A stretch of 64,000 nt of DNA, from contig NZ_SHKL01000001.1 of NCBI RefSeq assembly GCF_004217185.1, positions 6,384,001 through 6,448,000 of the forward strand, given 5' to 3'. A model generated the notes under the pieces. That model made no database searches and had not been told where the DNA came from. It saw only the letters and a list, made by a program, of their open reading frames with translations. Source of the DNA: Pseudonocardia sediminis. Its GTDB lineage: Bacteria; Actinomycetota; Actinomycetes; Mycobacteriales; Pseudonocardiaceae. The position numbers were made by a program, and so were the translations under genes. Shown piece by piece: positions 53,236 through 61,036 of the stretch. The number at the start of each line of letters is the position of its first letter. The stretch's first letter is position 1.

Positions 53236-53748
53236 TCAGCTGCGGCGCTCGCCCGGCTCGACGACCTCGCCGTCGATCACCTTGCCGTCGACGACCGGCC
53301 CGCCGTGCACCGCGGGGCGCGACGGCCCGAAACCGGGCCCGGTGACCGTCTCGCCCTCCACGATCGTCACGCCCTGGCGGATCCGCGCGGTGCGCAGGTC
53401 CGGGGCGGCACGCTCGGCGGCGGCGACCAGCCGGCGGCGGGCCAGGGCCCGGGTCGGCGGGAAGACCAGCGCGAGCCCGAGCAGGTCGGTGACCAGGCCG
53501 GGGATGAACAGCAGCACCCCACCCAGGGCGACGAGCAGCCCGTCGGTGGCCTCGGCGTGCGCCAGCCGGCCGCGCTGCACGGCCGTGGCCAGCGACTGCG
53601 CGGCACGCAGCCCCTCGCGGCGGGCGAGCAGCAGGCCCAGCACCGACCCGGCCAGCAGCACGAGCAGCGTCGGGCCGAGACCGATCCAGGAGCCGAGCGC
53701 GATCAGCGCGACGGTCTCGATCACGAGGTAGAGCAGGACGATCCGCAT
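53236..53748 (-). CDS. FxsA family membrane protein
   Basis: A 170-residue cytoplasmic-membrane protein. The FxsA core is residues ~1-125: IVLLYLVIETVALIALGSWIGLGPTLLVLLAGSVLGLLLARREGLRAAQSL, then VALGGVLLFIPGLVTDLLGLALVFPPTRALARRRL. Three to four membrane segments fit this. FxsA in E. coli suppresses F-plasmid exclusion of phage T7 when overproduced; its normal job is unknown. The actinobacterial C-terminal extension here is a ~45-residue beta-like tail (TIVEGETVTGPGF). The ATG at MRIVLLY is chosen for family fit. Confidence 0.88.
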   Translation of the reverse strand: MRIVLLYLVIETVALIALGSWIGLGPTLLVLLAGSVLGLLLARREGLRAAQSLATAVQRGRLAHAEATDGLLVALGGVLLFIPGLVTDLLGLALVFPPTRALARRRLVAAAERAAPDLRTARIRQGVTIVEGETVTGPGFGPSRPAVHGGPVVDGKVIDGEVVEPGERRS

Positions 53749-53838
53749 ACCCGTACAACGCACGGGTGTCCGGATTCGCTCCCGATCCGTGCGCCGAACC
53801 GCCGGCCCGTTCGATACGGGACATCCGAGGCGGCGCCG

Positions 53839-55326
53839 CTACCAGGTGAAGGCGACCCCCGGGTCCTCCAGCAGGGCCCCGACGTCGGCCAGGAACCGCG
53901 ATCCCTGCTCTCCGTCGACGAGCCGGTGGTCGAACGAGAGCGCCAGCCGGCAGACCGTCCGGACGGCCAGCTCGCCGTCGACCACCCACGGCGTCGGCTT
54001 GATCGCCCCGACGGCCAGGATCGCCGCCTCGCCCGGGTTGATGATCGGGGTGCCGGTGTCCACGCCGAACACGCCGACGTTGGTGATCGTGAACGTGCCG
54101 CCGACCAGGTCCGCCGGGGGTGTCCGGCCGCTGCGCGCGGTCTCGGTGAGCGTGCCCAGGGCGGCCGCCATCTCGCGCAGGCCGAGCAGGTCGGCGTCGC
54201 GGACCTTCGGCACGATCAGCCCGCGCGGGGTCGCCGCGGCGATCCCGAGCTGCACCCGGTCGTGGAAGACGATCTCGCCGGCCGGCTCGTCCCAGCTCGC
54301 GTTGACCTCCGGGGTGCGCGCCGCGGCCAGGCAGACGGCCTTGGCCACGAACGCCAGCGGCGTCAGCTTCACCTCGGCGAAGTCGCGCCGCGCGCGCATC
54401 CGCTCGCGCAGCTCCATCGTCTCGGTGACGTCGACGGCCAGGAACTCGGTGACGTGCGGCGCGGTGAACGCGCTGGACACCATCGCCGCCGCGGTCGCCT
54501 TGCGGACGCCGCGGATCGGCTCGCGGCGGGTACCGCCGACGGACGCCGGCCCCGACCCCGCGGTGCCGGGCGCCGTCGCACCCCGCCCGGCCGTTCCCGC
54601 GCCTCCGGACACGGCCGCTCCGGACAGGGCCGCCCCGGACACGGCCGCTCCGGCGGCGGGCGCCGTGCCGCTTCCGGCCGCGGTGTCGGTCGTCGCGGAT
54701 CCGGGGTCCGCCGCACCGGGCGACGCGGCCGGGGCAGCCGCGGCGGCCTCGATGTCGGCGCGGGTGATCCGGCCGTTCGGGCCCGAGCCGGTCAGCGTCT
54801 TCAGGTCCACGCCGAGGTCCCGGGCCAGCTTGCGCACCGGCGGCGGGGCGAGCGGCACGGTCGCGCCGCGCCCGGCCGCGCCGTTCGCGGGCGAGGGCGT
54901 GACCGCGGCCCCGTGGCGCGGGCGACGGGTCGCGGTGCCCTGGCGCGGGCCGTAGCCGACCAGCGTCGCGATCCGTCCGTCCTTGCCGGCCTCGCCGATC
55001 TTCGCCCCGTTCTCCGGGGCCGCGCCCGCCGCACTGCCGGCCGCCGCCGTCGACGGTGCGGGGGACGACCCGGGGGACGCGGCGGTCCCGGCCGTCTCGA
55101 TCGCGATGATCGGCGCGCCCACCTGCACCGTCTGCCCGGGCTCGACCAGCAGCTCGCCGACCGTCCCGGCGTAGGGCGAGGGCAGCTCGACGGCCGCCTT
55201 CGCCGTCTCGATCTCCACCAGCACCTGGTTGACGGTGACGGTGTCGCCCGGGGCGACCCGCCAGTCCAGGATCTCCGCCTCGGTCAGGCCCTCGCCCACG
55301 TCCGGGAGCCGGAACACCTCGGTCAT
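53839..55326 (-). CDS. Branched-chain 2-oxoacid dehydrogenase E2 (dihydrolipoyl acyltransferase)
   Basis: A 495-residue E2 subunit. The lipoyl domain (residues ~1-78) holds the lipoyl Lys in VEIETAKAAVELPSP. After an Ala/Pro linker comes the peripheral subunit-binding domain (PPVRKLARDLGVDLKTLTGSGPNGRITRADIEA). A second Ala/Gly linker (~85 residues) follows. The catalytic 2-oxoacid acyltransferase domain contains TAPHVTEFLAVDVTETMELRERM and ends with the HxxxDG active site LSFDHRLVDG. A GTG three codons upstream (55335) overlaps the E1beta stop and may also be used. It moves acyl groups from E1 to CoA. No E3 gene is in the window. Confidence 0.93.
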   Translation of the reverse strand: MTEVFRLPDVGEGLTEAEILDWRVAPGDTVTVNQVLVEIETAKAAVELPSPYAGTVGELLVEPGQTVQVGAPIIAIETAGTAASPGSSPAPSTAAAGSAAGAAPENGAKIGEAGKDGRIATLVGYGPRQGTATRRPRHGAAVTPSPANGAAGRGATVPLAPPPVRKLARDLGVDLKTLTGSGPNGRITRADIEAAAAAPAASPGAADPGSATTDTAAGSGTAPAAGAAVSGAALSGAAVSGGAGTAGRGATAPGTAGSGPASVGGTRREPIRGVRKATAAAMVSSAFTAPHVTEFLAVDVTETMELRERMRARRDFAEVKLTPLAFVAKAVCLAAARTPEVNASWDEPAGEIVFHDRVQLGIAAATPRGLIVPKVRDADLLGLREMAAALGTLTETARSGRTPPADLVGGTFTITNVGVFGVDTGTPIINPGEAAILAVGAIKPTPWVVDGELAVRTVCRLALSFDHRLVDGEQGSRFLADVGALLEDPGVAFTW

Positions 55327-55331
55327 CGCGC

Positions 55332-56309
55332 TCACCACGCCATCGAGCGGTCGACGGCGTCGAGCACGCGGTCCAGGTCCGGCAGGAAGTCGTCTTCGAG
55401 CCGCGACGGGGGATAGGGGGTGTCGAAGCCGGTCACCCGCAGCACCGGGGCCTCCAGGGAGAAGAAGCACTCCTGCTGCACCCGGGCGGCGACCTCCGCC
55501 GACACCGACGACTCACCGGGTGCCTCGGAGACGACGACCAGCCGTCCGGTGCGGCGCACCGAGTCGGCGACGGGACCGAGGTCGAGAGGGGACAGCGTGC
55601 GCAGGTCGATCACCTCGATGTCGTGGCCGTCGTCGACGGCGGCGGTGGCGGCGTCCAGGCAGGTCGTCACCATCGGCCCGTAGGTCGCGACCGTGATCGA
55701 CGACCCCGGCCGGACGACCCGCGAGGAGTGCAACGGCGGCGCGGCGGCGAGGTCGTCGCCCACCTCGCCCTTCTCCCAGTACCGGCGCTTGGGCTCGAAG
55801 AAGATCACCGGGTCGTCGGAGAGGATCGCCTGCTGGATCATCGCGTGGGCGTCGGCGGCGTTCGAGCACGCCACCACCTTCAGGCCCGCGACGTGCGCGA
55901 ACAACGACTCCGGGGACTCGCTGTGATGCTCGACGGCGCCGATCCCGCCGCCGAACGGGATCCGCACCACGACCGGCATCGGCACCCGGCCCTGCGTCCG
56001 GTACCGCAGCTTGGCCAGCTGGGACACGATCTGGTCGTAGCCGGGGAAGACGAACCCGTCGAACTGGATCTCGCAGACCGGGCGGAAGCCGCGCACGGCG
56101 AGCCCCACGGCGGCACCGATGATCCCGGACTCCGACAGCGGCGTGTCCAGCACGCGCTGCTCGCCGAAGTCCTTCTGCAGGCCGTCGGTGATCCGGAAGA
56201 CGCCGCCGAGCCGGCCGACGTCCTCGCCCATGACCAGGACCTTGGGGTCGCGCTCCATCGCCGCGCGCAGACCGTCGTTGAGCGCCTTCGCCATCGTCCG
56301 GGTCGCCAT
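55332..56309 (-). CDS. Branched-chain 2-oxoacid dehydrogenase E1 beta subunit
   Basis: A 325-residue subunit of the thiamine-diphosphate E1 component that decarboxylates branched-chain 2-oxoacids from Val, Leu and Ile. Family landmarks are MEEDPKVLVMGEDVG-like N-terminus (RDPKVLVMGEDVGRLGGVF), RVLDTPLSESGIIGAAVGLAVRGFRPVCEIQF, PFGGGIGAVEHHSESPESLFAHVAGLKVVACSNAADAHAMIQQAILSDDPVIFFEPKRRYW and the C-terminal GFDTPYPPSRLEDDFLPD. The EPKRRYW motif favours the branched-chain rather than pyruvate type. GGGGAGG lies six bases before the ATG, right after the E1alpha stop. These complexes supply branched primers for fatty acids. Confidence 0.94.
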   Translation of the reverse strand: MATRTMAKALNDGLRAAMERDPKVLVMGEDVGRLGGVFRITDGLQKDFGEQRVLDTPLSESGIIGAAVGLAVRGFRPVCEIQFDGFVFPGYDQIVSQLAKLRYRTQGRVPMPVVVRIPFGGGIGAVEHHSESPESLFAHVAGLKVVACSNAADAHAMIQQAILSDDPVIFFEPKRRYWEKGEVGDDLAAAPPLHSSRVVRPGSSITVATYGPMVTTCLDAATAAVDDGHDIEVIDLRTLSPLDLGPVADSVRRTGRLVVVSEAPGESSVSAEVAARVQQECFFSLEAPVLRVTGFDTPYPPSRLEDDFLPDLDRVLDAVDRSMAW

Positions 56310-56310
56310 G

Positions 56311-57495
56311 TCAGGCCTCCCCGTCAAACGAGGCGTGGTAGGCCAGGTACTCCTCGCGCTGCGCCTCGACCTGCGGCGACGGTTCGGCGTAGACCTCGGA
56401 GAACATCCGCTCCGGGCCGGGGGACGGCATCGCGCGGCAGTACTCGCGCAGTCGCACCGCGAGCGCCTCGGACTCGGCCTCGACGCCGTCGAAGAAGTCC
56501 TGGGAGACGCCGAGGGAGCGGACCAGGTGCACCCGCACCCGTTCGATCGGGTCCTTGAGCTTCCACAGCTCGACCTCGTCGGCGAGGCGGTAGCGGGTCG
56601 CGTCGTCGGAGGTCGTGTGGGAGTCCATCCGGTAGGTGAACGCCTCGATCAGCACGGGCCCGTTCCCGGTGCGGCACTCCTCGAGCGCCCAGCGGGTGAC
56701 GGCCAGGCAGGCCAGGACGTCGTTGCCGTCGACGCGGACGCCGGGGAAGCCGTAGCCGCGGGCGCGCTGGTAGAGCGGGACCCGGGTCTGGCGGGAGAGC
56801 GGCACGGAGATCGCCCACTGGTTGTTCTGGCAGAAGAACACCAGCGGCGCGTCGTAGGCCGCGGCCCACACGAAGCCCTCGTGCACGTCGCCCTGGCTGG
56901 TGGCACCGTCACCGAAGTAGCAGATCGTGGCCTCGCCGGTGTCCGGGTCGCCCACCTTGGACTCGAAGCGCTGGCCCATCGCGTAGCCGGTCGCGTTCAG
57001 GCACTGGTTGCCGATGACGATCGTGTACGGGTGGAAGCCGGTCGCGGCGGAGTCCCAGGCGCCGTGGTCGGTGCCGCGGAAGATGCCGAGCAGCTCGGTC
57101 GGGTCGATGCCGCGGCACCAGGCGACGCCGTGCTCGCGGTAGCTGGGGAACGCCATGTCCTGGCTGCGCAGCGCACGGCCGGAGCCGACCTGGGCGGCCT
57201 CCTGACCCAGCAGCGGGACCCAGATCCCGAGCTCGCCCTGGCGCTGCAGCGCGTTGCCCTCCCGGTCGGCGCGGCGGACCAGCACCATGTCCCGGTAGAG
57301 CGCCTTCAGCTCCTCGGCGCCGACATCGGCGCTGTAGGCGTCGAAGCGGTGGTCGGTGGTGCGCTCACCCTCCGGGGTGAGCAGCTGGACGAGCTCCGGC
57401 CCGCCCTCGTCGATGCCCTTGAGACCGGCGACGACCTGGTCGTGGCTGGGCCGCGACCTCGGATCGCTCGGTACCCATGCCTGCGGTTCCTCCAC
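56311..57495 (-). CDS. Branched-chain 2-oxoacid dehydrogenase E1 alpha subunit
   Basis: A 394-residue E1 subunit with the thiamine-diphosphate motif GDGATSQGDVHEGFVWAAAYDAPLVFFCQNN. Other landmarks are RREGNALQRQGELGIWVPLLGQEAAQVGSGRAL-like N-domain, SYREHGVAWCRGIDPTELLGIFRG, and the phosphorylation-loop region FTYRMDSHTTSDDATRYR, as in branched-chain E1alpha proteins. The GTG start has AGGAGGAG six bases upstream. The order E1alpha-E1beta-E2 is the standard bkd operon; a regulator is not adjacent. The operon is preceded by two 53-bp palindromic elements on its upstream side. Confidence 0.94.
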   Translation of the reverse strand: MEEPQAWVPSDPRSRPSHDQVVAGLKGIDEGGPELVQLLTPEGERTTDHRFDAYSADVGAEELKALYRDMVLVRRADREGNALQRQGELGIWVPLLGQEAAQVGSGRALRSQDMAFPSYREHGVAWCRGIDPTELLGIFRGTDHGAWDSAATGFHPYTIVIGNQCLNATGYAMGQRFESKVGDPDTGEATICYFGDGATSQGDVHEGFVWAAAYDAPLVFFCQNNQWAISVPLSRQTRVPLYQRARGYGFPGVRVDGNDVLACLAVTRWALEECRTGNGPVLIEAFTYRMDSHTTSDDATRYRLADEVELWKLKDPIERVRVHLVRSLGVSQDFFDGVEAESEALAVRLREYCRAMPSPGPERMFSEVYAEPSPQVEAQREEYLAYHASFDGEA

Positions 57496-57628
57496 GGCGA
57501 CTCCTCCTGGCCCGGCCCGCCGCGGGTAGCGGTGGCCCGTCCGGCCGGGGCCCGCACGGGTGGGTGCGGCGATCCCGGGACGCGACGGCGCGCGTCCCCA
57601 CCGATCCTGGCACGACTGCGCTCCGCGC

Positions 57629-57681
57629 CCAACGAACGGAACTCTCGTCGGAACCTTTGCCCCGACCGTGCCGCTCGCCGG
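57629..57681. repeat. 53-bp dispersed palindromic element, copy D
   Basis: Inverted orientation relative to copies A-C: the centre reads GGAACCTTTGC, the reverse complement of GCAAAGGTTCC. The left arm is well kept (GAACGGAACTCTCGTCG); the right is shorter (CCGACCGTGCCGCTCGCCGG). It lies 134 bp upstream of the E1alpha start. Confidence 0.85.
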
Positions 57682-57713
57682 GGCCTTCGCCGGGCGGGCG
57701 CGCAGACCCCGAG

Positions 57714-57766
57714 ACAGCGAACGGCGCTCTCGTCGCAACCTGTGCGACGAGAGCGCCGTTCGGTGA
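57714..57766. repeat. 53-bp dispersed palindromic element, copy E
   Basis: The most symmetrical copy: GCGAACGGCGCTCTCGTCGC pairs with GCGACGAGAGCGCCGTTCG around AACCTGT. It starts 85 bp after copy D, the same distance as between copies B and C. The 57496-57785 gap holds these two elements and the E1alpha promoter. Confidence 0.88.
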
Positions 57767-57785
57767 TGTGGGTCGGGCGGAACCG

Positions 57786-58166
57786 TCAGTAGCGCGGCGG
57801 CTGCTGGCCCGGCTGCGTCGGCGGCGGGTAGCCCTCGGTGGTGCCGTAGGTGCCCGAGCCGTTGCCGGACGCGGGCGGCGGGTTGCCGGTGACGGGCGGC
57901 GGGTTGCCGGCGGCCGGACGTCCCGGCGCGGGCGGGGTGGTGCCGGGCGCGCCGTAGCCGTAGCCGGGCTGCGGGATACCGGCGACGTCCTTGGCCTTGC
58001 GCGCGGCGCCGGAGATCTGGTTCGTGTACTTGCCCTTGGTCTGCTTGTCCACGAACTGCGCCGCCTTGTCCAGCGCCTTACCGGCCTGGTCGGGGTGGCT
58101 GCGTGCGTAGCGGCGGGCCGCCTCGGCGGCACCGGCCAGTGCGGTGAGTCTGCGGAACAGGGGCAT
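57786..58166 (-). CDS. MT0933-type antitoxin-like protein without a toxin gene
   Basis: A 126-residue protein. The N-terminal half matches the MT0933/Rv0909 antitoxin pattern: RYARSHPDQAGKALDKAAQFVDKQTKGKYTNQISGAARKAKDVAG, a helix rich in Lys, Ala and Asp. The C-terminal ~55 residues are a Gly/Pro-rich tail with NPPPVTGNPPPASGN repeats and a terminal QPPRY. In M. tuberculosis the homologue is paired with a toxin (Rv0910); no such gene is next to this one. Many actinobacterial homologues are orphans, so the name may not reflect function. It is divergent from the ABC transporter genes. Confidence 0.75.
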   Translation of the reverse strand: MPLFRRLTALAGAAEAARRYARSHPDQAGKALDKAAQFVDKQTKGKYTNQISGAARKAKDVAGIPQPGYGYGAPGTTPPAPGRPAAGNPPPVTGNPPPASGNGSGTYGTTEGYPPPTQPGQQPPRY

Positions 58167-58423
58167 CGGTGGTTCCTCCGTCGGTGGTGCCGGTGCCCGC
58201 CGGTCGACGGCGGCGCACCCGGGTCTGTGTGACCCACACTATTTCAACGCGCGGCGTCCAGCAGGGAGTTCCCGTCCGGTCGCGCACCGTATCGAGCCGG
58301 TCCCGGCGTGCGACCGTCCGGTAACGAATGAATGGCGCGCTAGGGAAATGGGCTGTCGCGATGGCACGATCCCGCACGGCCCGACGCGCGTCCCACAGAC
58401 CGCGCGATCGGTCGTCGACCGCC

Positions 58424-58459
58424 TCGACCGCCGCCAGGGGGGCTCGGAGCGGCGGTCGA
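58424..58459 (+). promoter_or_regulatory. Leader hairpin upstream of the amino-acid ABC transporter
   Basis: Perfect 11-base arms TCGACCGCCGC / GCGGCGGTCGA with a 14-base loop, ending 15 bases before AGGAGG (58474-58479). It lies in the 319-bp gap 58167-58485, which contains no gene. As part of the 5' leader it could control translation or termination. No known riboswitch class is recognisable. Confidence 0.55.
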
Positions 58460-58485
58460 TCCGTGTCCCGACCAGGAGGTCGCTC

Positions 58486-59292
58486 GTGCGCAGTACCGTC
58501 CGTTCGTCATTCGCCGCGGTACTCACCGCCGGGCTCGTCGCCGTCCTCGCGGGGTGTGGCGGCTCCGGCGGGAACGCCGCGCCGGGCGACGCCAACGTCC
58601 AGCTCGTCAACGCGGGCCAGCTCACCACCTGCACGCACCTGCCCTACGAGCCGTTCCAGTTCCGGCAGGGCGACGCGATCGTCGGCTTCGACGTCGACAT
58701 GATCGACCTGGTCGCCAAGCAGCTCGGGGTGACCCAGCAGATCGTCGACACGCCGTTCGACAACATCCAGACCGGCGCCGACATGAACACCGGCGTCTGC
58801 GACCTCGGCGCCGCCGCGATGACGATCAACGACACGCGCAAGCAGAACATCGACTTCTCCGACCCCTACTTCGACGCCACCCAGGCCCTGCTGGTCAAGA
58901 AGAGCGCCGGGATCACCGACGTGAGCCAGCTGAACGGCAAGAAGGTCGGCGTGCAGAACAGCACGACCGGTCAGGAGTACGCGCAGAAGAACGCCACCGG
59001 CGCGCAGATCACCGGGTTCGAGGACCTCGGCCTGCTGCTCACCGCCGTGAAGACCGGCCAGGTCGACGCCGCGATCAGCGACAACGGGCCGTCGCTGGAC
59101 TTCGCGAAGAAGAACCCGGAGCTGGGTGTCACCAAGGAGTTCGACACCCAGGAGCAGTACGGGTTCGGCGTCCGCAAGGGCAACACCGCACTGGTGCAGC
59201 AGATCAACCGGGCCGTCGCCACCGCCAGGTCCGACGGCACCTACGACCGCCTCTACGCGAAGTGGTTCGGCAAGGCCCCCGGGCAGAGCTGA
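58486..59292 (+). CDS. Polar amino-acid ABC transporter substrate-binding lipoprotein
   Basis: A 268-residue periplasmic-type binding protein. The signal peptide ends in a lipobox (TAGLVAVLAGCGGSG), so it is anchored by lipid on the outer face of the membrane. The family-3 solute-binding domain includes LTTCTHLPYEPFQFRQGDAIVGFDVDMIDLVAKQLGV, CDLGAAAMTINDTRKQNIDFSDPYFDATQALLV and GVQNSTTGQEYAQKN, typical of glutamate/polar amino-acid binding proteins. The GTG at 58486 has AGGAGG six bases upstream. It is the first gene of a three-gene operon. The exact ligand cannot be read from the sequence. Confidence 0.92.
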   Translation: MRSTVRSSFAAVLTAGLVAVLAGCGGSGGNAAPGDANVQLVNAGQLTTCTHLPYEPFQFRQGDAIVGFDVDMIDLVAKQLGVTQQIVDTPFDNIQTGADMNTGVCDLGAAAMTINDTRKQNIDFSDPYFDATQALLVKKSAGITDVSQLNGKKVGVQNSTTGQEYAQKNATGAQITGFEDLGLLLTAVKTGQVDAAISDNGPSLDFAKKNPELGVTKEFDTQEQYGFGVRKGNTALVQQINRAVATARSDGTYDRLYAKWFGKAPGQS

Positions 59293-59306
59293 GGATCTCG
59301 TCCCCC

Positions 59307-60113
59307 ATGGCACTCTCCCCCCGTCGTCGTGCGCGGGTGTTCCGCGGCGTCCAGTACGCGATCGCCGTCGCGGTCGTCCTGGTCGTCGCGTTCACCGCGG
59401 ACTGGGCGACCATCCGCACGGCGTTCTTCGACCTCGAGGTCGCCCGGAGCCTGTTCCCGGACGTCATCGTCGTCGCCCTGAAGAACACGATCGTCTTCAC
59501 CGCCCTCGGGTTCCTGCTCGCGCTGGCGCTGGGCCTGGTCCTGGCCCTGATGCGGCTGTCGTCGGTGCGCCCGTACCGCTGGCTCGCCGCGGCCTACGTC
59601 GAGTTCTTCCGCGGGCTCCCGGCGCTGCTCGTCGTGATCGCGATCGGGTTCGGCATCCCGCTGGCGTTCGGGACGCTGCTCGACCGCACGGTGGCGATCA
59701 CGATCGCGCTGGGCATCGCCGGGTCGGCCTACATCTGCGAGACGATCCGGGCCGGCATCCAGGCCGTCCCGTCCGGCCAGGTCGAGGCGGCCCGCTCGCT
59801 GGGCATGTCGCCGGCCCGGACGATGGTGTTCATCGTGATCCCGCAGGCGTTCCGGATCGTGCTGCCGCCGCTGACCAACGAGCTGATCCTGCTGACGAAG
59901 GACTCGTCGCTGGCGTTCCTGCTCGGCTCGACGCTGGCCCAGCAGGAGCTCGCCCAGTTCGGCCGGGCCGCGCTGAACCAGGTCCGCAGCCTCACCCCGC
60001 TGCTGGTCGTCGGGCTCTGCTACCTGATCATCACCATCCCGCTGTCCTACCTGGCCCGGCGGCTCGAACGGCGCTACGGCAGTGCCGGCAACCCGCAGGG
60101 GGCCGAGGTATGA
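59307..60113 (+). CDS. Polar amino-acid ABC transporter permease
   Basis: A 268-residue HisMQ-type permease. Five to six membrane segments include VQYAIAVAVVLVVAFTADW and IVVALKNTIVFTALGFLLALALGLVLALMRL. The conserved YVEFFRGLPALLVVIAIGFGIPL and the cytoplasmic EAA loop (QVEAARSLGMSPARTMVFIVIPQAFRIVLPPLTNE) that docks on the ATPase are clear. It forms a homodimer with the downstream ATPase, as no second permease gene is present. It starts 15 bases after the binding protein and its stop overlaps the ATPase gene by ATGA. Confidence 0.93.
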   Translation: MALSPRRRARVFRGVQYAIAVAVVLVVAFTADWATIRTAFFDLEVARSLFPDVIVVALKNTIVFTALGFLLALALGLVLALMRLSSVRPYRWLAAAYVEFFRGLPALLVVIAIGFGIPLAFGTLLDRTVAITIALGIAGSAYICETIRAGIQAVPSGQVEAARSLGMSPARTMVFIVIPQAFRIVLPPLTNELILLTKDSSLAFLLGSTLAQQELAQFGRAALNQVRSLTPLLVVGLCYLIITIPLSYLARRLERRYGSAGNPQGAEV

Positions 60114-60874
60114 GCGCCGCGACCGACCGCGGGCCCGTCATCCGCATCACGGGGCTGCACAAGTCCTTCGGCTCGACGGAGGTCCTGAAGGGCATCGACC
60201 TGGAGGTCGAGCGCGGCGAGGTGCTCTGCATCATCGGCGCGTCGGGCTCCGGGAAGTCGACGCTGCTGCGGTGCGTGAACCTGCTGGAGACCCCGACCAG
60301 CGGGTCGATCGTCGTCTCCGGGCACGAGATGACCGACCCGGACGTCGACATCGACGCCGCCCGCCGCGGGATCGGCATGGTGTTCCAGCAGTTCAACCTG
60401 TTCGCGAACCTGAACGTGCTGGGCAACCTGACGATCGCGCAGCGCCGCGCGCTCGGCCGCTCCCAGGAGGAGGCGGAGCGGATCGCGCGGGAGAACCTGG
60501 CCCGGGTCGGTCTCGCCGACCGCGAGTCGGCGAACCCGGCCCAGCTCTCCGGCGGGCAGCAGCAGCGGGTCGCCATCGCGCGGTCGCTGTCGATGCAGCC
60601 CGCGGTGATGCTGTTCGACGAGCCGACGTCGGCTCTCGACCCGGAGCTGGTGGGCGACGTCCTGGACGTCATGCGCGGCCTGGCCGCCGAGGGCATGACG
60701 ATGCTCGTGGTCACCCACGAGATCCAGTTCGCCCGCGAGATCGCCGACCGCGTCCTGTTCGTCGACCAGGGCGTGATCACCGAGATCGGACCCCCGGAGG
60801 ACGTGATCGGAAACCCGAAGGAACCCCGCACCCGGGAGTTCCTGTCCCGGGTCCTGCGCGCCCCCACTCCTTGA
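60110..60874 (+). CDS. Polar amino-acid ABC transporter ATP-binding protein
   Basis: A 254-residue GlnQ-type ATPase. Walker A is GASGSGKSTLLRCVN, the Q loop is GIGMVFQQFNLFANL, the signature is AQLSGGQQQRVAIARSL, Walker B is VMLFDEPTSALDPE, and the H loop is MLVVTHEIQFA. All catalytic residues are intact. It energises uptake through the permease encoded just upstream. The ATG overlaps the permease stop, so the operon order is binding protein, permease, ATPase. A diverged palindromic repeat follows its 3' end. Confidence 0.95.
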   Translation: MSAATDRGPVIRITGLHKSFGSTEVLKGIDLEVERGEVLCIIGASGSGKSTLLRCVNLLETPTSGSIVVSGHEMTDPDVDIDAARRGIGMVFQQFNLFANLNVLGNLTIAQRRALGRSQEEAERIARENLARVGLADRESANPAQLSGGQQQRVAIARSLSMQPAVMLFDEPTSALDPELVGDVLDVMRGLAAEGMTMLVVTHEIQFAREIADRVLFVDQGVITEIGPPEDVIGNPKEPRTREFLSRVLRAPTP

Positions 60875-60889
60875 CCGTCCCCCCGGCCT

Positions 60890-60940
60890 GCACGAGAGCT
60901 CCGTTCGTGCGGCAAGGGTGGACGGGAGCTCCTTTCGTGC
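60890..60940. repeat. Diverged member of the palindromic element family, copy F
   Basis: Two similar half-elements, GCACGAGAGCTCCGTTCGTGC and ACGGGAGCTCCTTTCGTGC, separated by a short spacer. On the minus strand CGAACGGAGCTCTCGT matches copy E's CGAACGGCGCTCTCGT at 15 of 16 bases. It lies 15 bases after the ATPase stop. Membership is probable. Confidence 0.6.
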
Positions 60941-60978
60941 ATCGCCGGGTGAGGTGTGGCGACGGTGCTCTGACCGGC

Positions 60979-60997
60979 GTGAACCGCCTCGGTTCAC
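60979..60997. promoter_or_regulatory. Palindromic operator candidate upstream of the AfsR-like gene
   Basis: Perfect 7-base arms GTGAACC / GGTTCAC with a 5-base centre. It lies about 40 bp before the regulator's start and just upstream of a possible -10 (TACGAT, 61024-61029). It could be an autoregulatory site. Confidence 0.55.
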
Positions 60998-61036
60998 CCG
61001 TTCCGGACGCGCCGCCGATCACTTACGATCACGGGC

